Shown here: positions 1 through 7,133 of the stretch, piece by piece
Layout: the number at the start of each line of letters is the position of its first letter
How positions within the stretch are numbered: position 1 is the stretch's first letter
Source of the DNA: Chitinophagaceae bacterium
GTDB lineage: Bacteria > Bacteroidota > Bacteroidia > Chitinophagales > UBA10324
Direction: 5' to 3'
Length of the DNA stretch: 64,000 nucleotides
Assembly: GCA_947474435.1 (NCBI GenBank)
Contig: CANJII010000013.1
Span: 1 to 64,000 of the forward strand
Translations under genes and position numbers: made by a program
Notes under the pieces: model-generated
Seen by the model: only the letters and a program-made list of their open reading frames with translations
Told to the model about the DNA's origin: nothing
Databases searched by the model: none

Positions 1-88
1 CGCCATACATTTCTGCCAAATGAAAATCAAACATTACACGCTGCCCACGAACCACAAATATTTTCTTTTGAATAATTGCTAACTCCAT
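1..88 (-). CDS. ORF6N-domain protein, N-terminal fragment (runs off window)
   Basis: The reverse strand from 88 to the window edge reads without a stop as a protein beginning MELAIIQKKIFVVRGQ and continuing to 'FDFHLAEMYG'. This matches the start of the ORF6N family, whose N-terminus typically reads IRGqkVMlDfDLAelYg. ORF6N proteins are small putative DNA-binding proteins found in phages and scattered through Bacteroidota genomes; their cellular role is not established. Only about 29 residues are present, so it is too short for the ORF track. The ATG at 88-86 is the only good start. Identification rests on recognising the motif, and the fragment cannot show whether the gene is intact. Confidence 0.8.
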   Translation of the reverse strand, partial: MELAIIQKKIFVVRGQRVMFDFHLAEMYG

Positions 89-129
89 TCAGAAAAATTT
101 ATGGAACAAAGAAAATATTTTTTCATTGA

Positions 130-297
130 GAAAATCAAATCAGCCTATTGAACCTCCTCGGTCAGCAAGTAAAAGGTATAAGTGCAAGCCATGCACAAAC
201 CACCAACATCTCTGTTTCTGATTTACCCGCCGGCATTTAAGTGGTTCCCATATTTGATGGAGAAAAAATGGTTTGTAAAAAGTTGGTGAAGGAATAG
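130..297 (+). pseudogene. Fossil of a T9SS type A sorting domain
   Basis: One frame reads 'LLNLLGQQVKG', then 'NISVSDLPAGI', a TAA stop at 238-240, and then, still in frame, 'FDGEKMVCKKLVKE' and a TAG stop. This is the layout of a por-secretion tail (central 'N.lGq.v', then 'dLpaGiYvv.i..g', then 'KkLvk'). The TAA sits exactly where the family has the Tyr of 'GIY', so one base (TAT to TAA) would explain it. No YPNP box, start codon or upstream cargo domain remains; an in-frame TGA lies just upstream. I read it as the eroded 3' end of a lost secreted-protein gene. Confidence 0.6.
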
Positions 298-552
298 AAC
301 TGTCAATCAGTAATTATTGATTTCTCTCAGGTATTATATCGGATGAGAAAAAATAACTTTATAAAATTATATCTCGACATTGATGGTGTTTTGAGACAAC
401 AAAAAATACAAAAACAAAAAAATATGGGATATATAATTGTCGTAATTAAAAATGACAGTTTGATTTTAGTAAAATAAAAACTAAAGGAAATATTGAACTC
501 TAAAAAATATTTTAACTCTTAAAAATTCAACCATTTTAAAGGATATCAAAAA
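298..552. other. AT-rich spacer, nothing recognised
   Basis: Very AT-rich sequence between the sorting-domain fossil and the convergent propeller gene. No open frame with protein-like content, no tRNA and no clear hairpin-plus-T-run terminator was seen on either strand. Confidence 0.5.
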
Positions 553-1488
553 TCAATCTTTTAAAAACTGAAATAGTTTCCCTTTTTCACTGCCAACTAT
601 TCCGCCGTTATCAGTTAAGACTATTGAAGTGAAGTTTGCATCCGGAGTACCCCTAATTTTTATCCAATTATTTCCCCCATCTGTTGTAAAAAGTAAAAGT
701 CCATTATCCCCGATAATATATCCATTGCTAAAATCACGAAAAATAATTTTTCTGAAAACCCACGATTGATTGGTTAATGAATTTCCGTTACGGATTTTTT
801 TCCAGTTCTCACCTGCATCATCAGTCAATAAAATTGTTCCGACCAATCCAATTGCAATTCCATGTTCAGGTGACGAAAATGAAATGGAAACAAAAAAATC
901 GCCGGTTGCTTTTGGCTGAGTCCATGTTGCGCCTGCATCAATACTCTTGATTATTTTTCCATAACCGCTACAAAAAATGGTGTGGTCGTCAGTAGCACAA
1001 AGGCCACGCATTTCAGAAGTGAGAGTGTCGTTTTTCCAATTCAATCCTTTGTCAGTGCTTCTTGAAATAATTCCGCCCGTGAATCCTGAACCGCCGCACG
1101 AAACAATCACACTGTCGTTCAACCACAATACATTTCGCATTAACCGCCATAAAAAATTCTGAGAAATGTTCCAGTCAATTCCTTCATTGGTTGACAATAC
1201 TATTTTTCCATCATAACCACTTGCAATCAAAGTATCTTTATTTAAAAATGAAATTCCATACAATTGTTTTTCAATAATTTCTTTTTCGTTCCATGTTTTT
1301 CCATTATCCAAACTCGAATAAAATTCTCCGTGCGCATATCTTTCACCTCCTACGCCAATAATAGTTGAATCATTCACCCGCTTTAAATCTGATATTTCGT
1401 ATTGCGAAAGTTGTTTCACTTCACTCCAGTTCCATTCCTTTTTTTTCTGACAAGAGAAAAAAAGCAACAATGAAAAAAGGAGAATCAT
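553..1488 (-). CDS. YCF48/Asp-box beta-propeller lipoprotein
   Basis: Predicted surface or periplasmic lipoprotein. I start it at Met42 of the track ORF, because that gives a short hydrophobic signal with a lipobox (MILLFSLLLFFSC, lipidated Cys at 13); the extra upstream residues are translation of a repeat palindrome. The mature part is built from about six Asp-box-like repeats, for example 'SLDNGKTWNE', 'STDKGLNWKN', 'SIDAGATWTQ', 'TDDAGENWKK' and 'TTDGGNNWIK', as in YCF48-like and BNR propellers. Such propellers are usually binding or scaffold domains, and no catalytic residues are evident. It lies downstream of the aminotransferase on the same strand, with about 120 bp between them that hold the palindrome. 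Function unknown. Confidence 0.75.
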   Translation of the reverse strand: MILLFSLLLFFSCQKKKEWNWSEVKQLSQYEISDLKRVNDSTIIGVGGERYAHGEFYSSLDNGKTWNEKEIIEKQLYGISFLNKDTLIASGYDGKIVLSTNEGIDWNISQNFLWRLMRNVLWLNDSVIVSCGGSGFTGGIISRSTDKGLNWKNDTLTSEMRGLCATDDHTIFCSGYGKIIKSIDAGATWTQPKATGDFFVSISFSSPEHGIAIGLVGTILLTDDAGENWKKIRNGNSLTNQSWVFRKIIFRDFSNGYIIGDNGLLLFTTDGGNNWIKIRGTPDANFTSIVLTDNGGIVGSEKGKLFQFLKD

Positions 1489-1496
1489 AAAACCGC

Positions 1497-1560
1497 TGTA
1501 ATGCTGAGGAACGAAGTATCTGATAAAAGAACGAGAGATTCGTCGTTCCTCGGAATGACA
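1497..1560. repeat. REP-like imperfect palindrome (64 bp)
   Basis: The left arm TGTAATGCTGAGGAACGAA is nearly the reverse complement of the right arm, which read on the minus strand is TGTCATTCCGAGGAACGAC. About 26 bp of loop lie between them. On the minus strand it translates as 'CHSEERRISRSF', a string often seen as spurious N-terminal sequence in Bacteroidota annotations. It fills the gap between the aminotransferase stop and the likely start of the propeller lipoprotein, so it could act on the mRNA between them as a stabilising or terminating hairpin. No second copy was found in this window. Confidence 0.75.
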
Positions 1561-1607
1561 ATTTTCAATAGTCTTTTCGCCTCCTTGCATTTGGGGTAAA
1601 TTATTTC

Positions 1608-2813
1608 TCAAAGCGATTTTATTTCTGATGCGGCAATTTCAACTGCCTGTAAAATAATACGGCACGCCACTTCAATTTCTTCTTCAGTAATTATTAATGG
1701 CGGTGCAATGCGCAAACAATTCGGCGCGAACAAAAACCAATCGGTAATCAATTCATACTTCCAGCATTCTTCAATCACTCGTTTATTAAATGCATCGCTT
1801 TCAAATTCAATCGCCATCAGCAACCCGCAACTGCGTACCATTTTCACTCTTGGATGCTGCAATAATTTGTGAAATAATTTTTCCTTTTCTTCCACTTGTT
1901 TCATCCACCTTTCTTCAAATAAAGTTTGCAATGCGGCCAATCCCGCAGCACAACTCAAGGGATTTCCACCAAAAGTAGTGAGGTGGCCAAGCACAGGTTC
2001 GTGAGTGAGCGAACTCATAATTTCATTTGAAGATATAAATGCGCCGAGTGGTAATCCGCCTCCTAATGCCTTTGCAGTTAAAAGAATATCAGGAGTTACA
2101 CCCAATTTTTGAAACGCAAACAACTCTCCTGTTCTACCCATTCCGGTTTGTGCTTCGTCGAAAATTAAAAGTGCTTTATGCTTTTCACATTGCTTTTGTG
2201 CTTGTTTCAGAAAAGAAATATCCGGTACAATTACTCCAGACTCCGCCTGAACAGGCTCAAGAATTACACACGCTGTTTTATCTGTTATCACATTCAGCGA
2301 TAGAATATCATTGTAATCAACATGAGTAATTCCGGGGAGCAACGGTCGAAAACTGTTTCTGAAATATTCATCACCCATTAAACTAAGCGCTCCTTGAGTG
2401 CTTCCATGATAGCTGTTTTTGAAACAAACAATTTCAAATTTTCCGGTGTATCGCTTGGCTAATTTCATTGCACCTTCTGTTGCTTCGGCACCGCTGTTGG
2501 TGAAATAAACTGTATTGAGATGCGGAGGCAAATGATGTGTAAGCAACTGCGCTAACTGAACCTGCGGCGATTGTACATACTCGCCATAAACCATCAGGTG
2601 CAAGTATTTATCGGCTTGTTTTTTTATGGCTTCAACCACTCCCGGATGCCGATGCCCCAGATTTCCAACACTGATTCCTGCAATTAAATCCAGGTACCGA
2701 TTTCCGTTTTTGTCAAAAACATAAATTCCTTCAGCCCTCTCCGGCTCCAGCATCATTGGAGCAGTTGAAGTTTGCGCAACCAGGTTTAAAAACAATTGTC
2801 GTTCGGTTAACAT
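1608..2813 (-). CDS. Class III PLP aminotransferase (acetylornithine/ornithine-type)
   Basis: Fold-type I, PLP-dependent class III aminotransferase of about 401 aa, the usual length. Visible signatures are the phosphate-binding 'NSGAEATEGAMKLA', 'KNSYHGSTQGALS', the cofactor-Asp segment 'IFDEAQTGMGRTG' and the Schiff-base Lys in 'LTAKALGGGLPLGAF'. The 'QTGMGRTG' form is typical of the ArgD/RocD/GabT branch, but the substrate cannot be fixed because no arginine or ornithine genes are nearby. The track start is a TTG; I prefer the ATG three codons in (2813), giving MLTERQLF. The stop lies 119 bp upstream of the preferred start of the next minus-strand gene, the propeller lipoprotein. The neighbour upstream is divergent. 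Confidence 0.9.
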   Translation of the reverse strand: MLTERQLFLNLVAQTSTAPMMLEPERAEGIYVFDKNGNRYLDLIAGISVGNLGHRHPGVVEAIKKQADKYLHLMVYGEYVQSPQVQLAQLLTHHLPPHLNTVYFTNSGAEATEGAMKLAKRYTGKFEIVCFKNSYHGSTQGALSLMGDEYFRNSFRPLLPGITHVDYNDILSLNVITDKTACVILEPVQAESGVIVPDISFLKQAQKQCEKHKALLIFDEAQTGMGRTGELFAFQKLGVTPDILLTAKALGGGLPLGAFISSNEIMSSLTHEPVLGHLTTFGGNPLSCAAGLAALQTLFEERWMKQVEEKEKLFHKLLQHPRVKMVRSCGLLMAIEFESDAFNKRVIEECWKYELITDWFLFAPNCLRIAPPLIITEEEIEVACRIILQAVEIAASEIKSL

Positions 2814-2886
2814 GTCCGCCAAATATAATCGTGGAGCAAAATCATTTCTTCAATAATAAAAAAGTTTGTGCTGTTACATTTGTTTC

Positions 2887-3381
2887 ATGGATAAATTGCA
2901 TTTCGTTGATTGTTCGTTATTCCTCAGTGAAGACCACTCACTTTTGATTCTGCACAACCGCCGGCGGAAAGTTTTTAATACATGGTTTACTGTCGGATGC
3001 TTTGCATTTATCGCCTCCATGTTTTTCAAAGCCATGCATGCCGAAAAAATTGCGGCGCTGCCTTTATTGATTTCAACTATCATTTTAATGATTGGAGTTT
3101 GGAAGTTGAGTGGCACCGGTAAAATTTATTTTGAAAAAAATGAAGGCAAACTTTTTCGTTTTTACAAACATCTCGGTTACATACAAAAATTATATTCTAC
3201 ACCGCTGCGTTCAATAGAAAATGTAGAAATTCATTCAGCCGGAATTCTAACCCTTGCTTTGCGAATGGATACAAACCAACTCCTCATTCTGAGTACTGAA
3301 AAAGGAATTTCAATGGAAGAACTAAATTTTTTAGGTGAACGCATTTCCACATTTATAAAAGTGCCGTTAATTATAAAGTGA
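2887..3381 (+). CDS. Small membrane protein of unknown function
   Basis: About 164 aa, not recognised. The ATG at 2887 (MDKLHFVD) is preferred over the track start. Two hydrophobic helices close together (about residues 32-47 and 57-73, separated by 'KAMHAEK') are followed by a roughly 85-residue soluble tail with alternating strands and a closing helix ('SMEELNFLGERISTFI'). That arrangement resembles bacterial PH-like membrane proteins, but the similarity is only structural impression. It is divergent from the aminotransferase and 28 bp upstream of the oxidoreductase, so the two plus-strand genes may be co-transcribed. Confidence 0.6.
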   Translation: MDKLHFVDCSLFLSEDHSLLILHNRRRKVFNTWFTVGCFAFIASMFFKAMHAEKIAALPLLISTIILMIGVWKLSGTGKIYFEKNEGKLFRFYKHLGYIQKLYSTPLRSIENVEIHSAGILTLALRMDTNQLLILSTEKGISMEELNFLGERISTFIKVPLIIK

Positions 3382-3409
3382 TATAATAAAATATATTCAC
3401 CACCGATTG

Positions 3410-4813
3410 ATGACTCAAAAAAAAGTAATCGTTATTGGAGCAGGCCCTGCCGGATTAACTGCCGCATCAAAACTTGCGGAGGGCGGATTTGATGTAACAG
3501 TTTATGAAGCAGGTAAAACCGTTGGCGGCCTCGCCCGCAGTTTTGAATTGTGGAACCAGATAGTTGATTGCGGTCCGCATCGTTTTTTCTCGAATGATAG
3601 AATTGTAAATGATTTTTTTAAAGAAGTAGTTGGTGATGATTTTATTTTAATCAACCGCCTCACCCGTATTTACTACCGTAAAAAATTTTATTTCTATCCG
3701 CTTAAAGCAATGAATGTGCTGATTAACATCGGGCCCCTCGGTGTCATTTCAAGTATGTGGAGCTATATGCGGCAGCGAATGAATCCAATTCGAAATCCTA
3801 AAACTTTTGAAGATTGGGTGGTGAGTCGCTTCGGGAGAAAACTGTACAATACTTTTTTTAAAAACTATTCTGAAAAACTGTGGGGCATTCCCTGTTCGCA
3901 AATAGATGCGGATTGGGCGGCTCAACGGATAAAAAATTTCTCTTTGCTTGAAGCAATTAAGGCTGCGATTATTCCTGACACAAGTGGAAAACACAAAACA
4001 TTGGTTGACCGTTTTGCCTATCCGAAACACGGCACCGGAATGATTTATCAGAAAATAAAAACCAACATTGAAACTGCAGGAGGAAAAGTTTTATTAAATA
4101 CTCCTGTAGAAAAAGTGCTGGTTGAAAATGGAATAGCGAAAGGAATTGTTTTAAAAAGCGGCGAAACTATTTTAAGCGATGAAGTCATCTGCACCATGCC
4201 ATTGACAATAATGGTGAAAGGTTTGAATGCTGTTCCAGAAAATGTAAAGCAAGCATGCGACAAACTTTTTTTTCGTAATACCATTCTTGTTTATTTAGAA
4301 GTGGATGCAACTGATTTGTTTCCCGACCAATGGATTTATGTACACAATCCCGATGTTATCCATGGGCGCATCACCAACTTCCGCAACTGGTCGCCGGAGT
4401 TATATGGCGATAAAAAAACTTCAATCCTCTGTTTAGAGTACTGGTGTTTTGATGAAGATGAAATCTGGCTGAAGGATGAAAATTATTTTCATGAACTGGG
4501 AGAAAATGAATTGCGCAAAACAGGTTTGATAAAACCGGAACACAAAGTTTTAAATTGTCACATTGAAAAGTTGCGCCGTTGTTATCCGGTATATGAAACC
4601 GGTTATGCTGCAAATGTTGAAGTGATAAAAAATCATCTCGATACGATAAAAAATCTCAGAGTGATTGGAAGATACGGCGCATTCAAGTACAACAATCAGG
4701 ATCATTCCATGCTGATGGGTTTACTTGCCGCAAAAGAAATTTTACAGGGCACCAATGAAAAATTGTGGGATATAAATACTGATTCGGATTATCAGGAAAT
4801 GGTAAAAGATTAA
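3410..4813 (+). CDS. FAD-dependent amine oxidoreductase / UDP-galactopyranose mutase-like protein
   Basis: About 467 aa with an N-terminal Rossmann dinucleotide-binding motif (VIGAGPAGLTAASKL), an 'E' at the end of strand two ('VYEAGKTVGGLARS') and the 'DCGPHRFF' segment found in protoporphyrinogen-oxidase-like and UDP-galactopyranose-mutase-like flavoproteins. The C-terminal FAD-contact region reads 'RVIGRYGAFKYNNQDHSM', again as in the glycan-modifying relatives. Members of this family are common in polysaccharide or glycolipid clusters, but no other such gene adjoins this one, so the substrate is open. The ATG at 3410 is preferred over the TTG one codon earlier. Confidence 0.8.
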   Translation: MTQKKVIVIGAGPAGLTAASKLAEGGFDVTVYEAGKTVGGLARSFELWNQIVDCGPHRFFSNDRIVNDFFKEVVGDDFILINRLTRIYYRKKFYFYPLKAMNVLINIGPLGVISSMWSYMRQRMNPIRNPKTFEDWVVSRFGRKLYNTFFKNYSEKLWGIPCSQIDADWAAQRIKNFSLLEAIKAAIIPDTSGKHKTLVDRFAYPKHGTGMIYQKIKTNIETAGGKVLLNTPVEKVLVENGIAKGIVLKSGETILSDEVICTMPLTIMVKGLNAVPENVKQACDKLFFRNTILVYLEVDATDLFPDQWIYVHNPDVIHGRITNFRNWSPELYGDKKTSILCLEYWCFDEDEIWLKDENYFHELGENELRKTGLIKPEHKVLNCHIEKLRRCYPVYETGYAANVEVIKNHLDTIKNLRVIGRYGAFKYNNQDHSMLMGLLAAKEILQGTNEKLWDINTDSDYQEMVKD

Positions 4814-4873
4814 AATATTTTAAAGCGAGCGCAATATTAGATTTCTTTGATTTCCATTATTGAGTAATGCAAC

Positions 4874-4881
4874 TATATTTG
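4874..4881 (+). promoter_or_regulatory. Putative Bacteroidota -7 promoter box for tRNA-Phe
   Basis: TATATTTG matches the Bacteroidota -7 consensus TAnnTTTG and sits 17 bp before the tRNA, which puts the start site about 10 bp upstream of the mature 5' end. A TTTG lies 24 bp further upstream (4846-4849), longer than the usual -33/-7 spacing of about 19, so the -33 element is uncertain. Confidence 0.5.
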
Positions 4882-4898
4882 CCGCCCTCTTAACCAAT

Positions 4899-4971
4899 GG
4901 TGGGATAGCTCAGTTGGTAGAGCGAAGGACTGAAAATCCTTGCGTCCCCAGTTCAAATCTGGGTCTCACCA
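4899..4971 (+). tRNA. tRNA-Phe (anticodon GAA)
   Basis: A full cloverleaf can be drawn. The acceptor stem GGTGGGA pairs with TCTCACC, with one G-T pair. The D arm contains TAGCTCAGTTGGTAGAGC, the anticodon stem-loop is AAGGACTGAAAATCCTT with GAA at 4932-4934, and the T arm contains the normal GTTCAAATC. The discriminator is A and the 3' CCA is not encoded (ACTTT follows), so it must be added after transcription. Length is 73 nt. It stands alone, with no other tRNA next to it. Confidence 0.96.
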
Positions 4972-5166
4972 CTTTATTTTATCAGCAGGCATAGTTGCCT
5001 CATAATACTGGATTTTCGCCTCTAATTTTTTTAACAAGTACACTTTTGGGTTACTCTTATTGACTCGAAAAAAGCTCTTTCCCGATAACAAAGAATTCAT
5101 CATGGTAAAAAGGTAATGCGCTAACCTTGTGCCCCTTATAAAAAAATCAAATTCCATAAATAAAAA
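4972..5166. other. Spacer after tRNA-Phe, no supported gene
   Basis: About 195 bp between the tRNA and the next signal-peptide start. The only open frame is a 75-aa minus-strand ORF that would end inside the tRNA and overlap the next gene; it has no recognisable family features. No integrase, att-type duplication of the tRNA 3' end or clear terminator was seen here. Confidence 0.5.
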
Positions 5167-7083
5167 ATGAAAAAATTTATTTCTCTTTTCCAATCAAATA
5201 TAATTGCTGTGGTTTTATTATTTACGATTAATGATGTTTCAGCTCAGGTTATAAATAATGAAGATTTTGAAGGGGCAACTTATCCGTCCGTTGGATGGAC
5301 GATGAACAACGCAATTGGTGGACAAGGACAATTTGCAACTACTATTTGGGTTCATAGAAATGTTGGATCATTTCCAAATTCAGCATCAGCACATTCTGGC
5401 ACATGGATGTCGCGTTATAGTTCACATTTTACGGCTGATCCTTCTACCCAGGCATTAATTACCCCTGTAATTGATTATTCTGGAATTACGATTAATGATA
5501 CTGCTTATTTTTCATTTTGGGTATACCGAGATAATACTTCCAATCTTGGCGATAGTGTTACTGCTTATGTAAATACTATAGCCGATGTAACAGGTGCAAC
5601 ACGCTTAGGAGCAGTTGCACAATCAATAGCAATAAATCTTCCTGATACTCAATCAACAATTGGTTGGTATCAATACATCTTTAAGGTTCCGAATTCTTTT
5701 AATACAAGCACGAATTATCTGATGCTGACTGGAACAGGACATACAGGAAATAATATTTTCACTGATGATTTCGAGTGGACTTCCTATCCGCCTCAGTGCA
5801 CTTCAACACCAACTATTGGAACCTTAACTGCAACTCCGCTATTGATTTGTGGTGGAAGCGGAACCGCAGCTTTTAATTTATCCGGACAAACTTCAGGGGC
5901 ATCAGGGTTAACAACAGTTTGGCAATCAGCTTCAAATGCTACAGGACCGTGGACTGATGTTTCAATTAATGCATCAACTTATACATCCGACACATTGATA
6001 ATAACAACCTATTTCCGTTGCTTTATCAGTTGTTCAAATTCAGCAAGTGCAGATACTTCTGCAATAATTACCATTGATGTAAGCATCTCTCCTTTGCCTG
6101 TTTTAACTGTTGCACCAAATGGCGGAGCTGCTTATTGCAATGGTGGAGATCCTGTAATTCTTTCAGTAACCGGAGCCACAAATTATACTTGGAGTCCATC
6201 AGCAGGATTAGATAATTCTACTGGTGATCTTGTATTTGCATCGCCTGCAACTAATACTGTTTATACAGTAACCGGAAGTGATTCTTCAGGCTGCGCTGCT
6301 TCTGCAACATTAAATATTACAGTGGCAAACGGACCAAATATTAACCCGACATCTTCAGCAGATACTGTTTGCACTGGTAGTACGGTTAATCTTAATTCGG
6401 GCACTGGCGGCGGCGGCGGTGGAAATAATACTTATCTCTGGAATCCAGGCGGAATGTCGACTGGAAATACACAGGCTAATCCAACGACAACAACCACATA
6501 TACATTGACGGTCACTAGCAACTTTACCGGATGCAGTACAACTGATTCATCATTGGTAATAGTAGTTACTCAGGATGTAACAGCAAATTTTGGATATACC
6601 ATGACCGGTAACACTGTTTTGTTTCATGATAGTTCATTTAATGCATCAAGTTGGTCGTGGAATTTTGGAGATGGAAACGGAAGCAGCACTCAAAACCCGA
6701 TTTACACTTTTAGCGGAACCGGTGTTTATAATGTGACTTTAATTGTAACAAGTGCAGGTTGTCCAGGCGGTGATACCATTCAAATACAATTATCAGTTTT
6801 TCCAAGTGGTATTAATATTATTTCAAATAGCAATCAACTTTTTGTTTATCCGAATCCGGTTACTGATAATTTATTGCATTTGAATTTTGTAATGAAAAAT
6901 GAAAATGCTGAATTGAATATTGTGAATTCGTTGGGACAAATTGTAATGACAAAGAATTTTTCTTCAACAATTAACAAGCAAATGAATGAAACAATAAACC
7001 TTAAAGAATTTGTTTCCGGCATTTATGAAGTCAACTTAAATTCAGGTAATAGTCATGATAGTGTAAGATTTGTGAAACACTAA
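5167..7083 (+). CDS. T9SS type A secreted protein with jellyroll-like and PKD domains
   Basis: 638 aa, exported and probably surface-attached or released through T9SS. The signal peptide is MKKFISLFQ... ending near 'NDVSAQ'. Residues about 30-210 resemble the adhesion-type beta-sandwich ('EDFEGATYPSVGWTM...', 'TDDFEWTSYP') used as 'choice-of-anchor J'. Ig-like segments with paired Cys follow, then a PKD domain ('SWSWNFGDGNGSSTQNP', about 495-545), then the sorting tail 'LFVYPNPVTDNLLHLNF' ... 'SGIYEVNLNSG'. No enzyme motif is seen. Unusual stretches of Gly ('GTGGGGGGNN') lie near residue 415. It precedes the 1773-aa giant by 50 bp on the same strand. Confidence 0.85.
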   Translation: MKKFISLFQSNIIAVVLLFTINDVSAQVINNEDFEGATYPSVGWTMNNAIGGQGQFATTIWVHRNVGSFPNSASAHSGTWMSRYSSHFTADPSTQALITPVIDYSGITINDTAYFSFWVYRDNTSNLGDSVTAYVNTIADVTGATRLGAVAQSIAINLPDTQSTIGWYQYIFKVPNSFNTSTNYLMLTGTGHTGNNIFTDDFEWTSYPPQCTSTPTIGTLTATPLLICGGSGTAAFNLSGQTSGASGLTTVWQSASNATGPWTDVSINASTYTSDTLIITTYFRCFISCSNSASADTSAIITIDVSISPLPVLTVAPNGGAAYCNGGDPVILSVTGATNYTWSPSAGLDNSTGDLVFASPATNTVYTVTGSDSSGCAASATLNITVANGPNINPTSSADTVCTGSTVNLNSGTGGGGGGNNTYLWNPGGMSTGNTQANPTTTTTYTLTVTSNFTGCSTTDSSLVIVVTQDVTANFGYTMTGNTVLFHDSSFNASSWSWNFGDGNGSSTQNPIYTFSGTGVYNVTLIVTSAGCPGGDTIQIQLSVFPSGINIISNSNQLFVYPNPVTDNLLHLNFVMKNENAELNIVNSLGQIVMTKNFSSTINKQMNETINLKEFVSGIYEVNLNSGNSHDSVRFVKH

Positions 7084-7133
7084 TCGGTTTGAATGCCAAT
7101 ACATGAGATAATAGAAGTATTATTGAAACAGAA

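Noticed and set aside
1489-1611. N-terminal extension of the propeller lipoprotein ORF
   Set aside because: It translates a palindromic repeat (CHSEERR...) and would hide the lipobox; the ATG at 1488 is better.
4966-5193. 75-aa minus-strand ORF next to tRNA-Phe
   Set aside because: It ends inside the tRNA, overlaps the next gene's start on the opposite strand, and shows no recognised domain or start signal.
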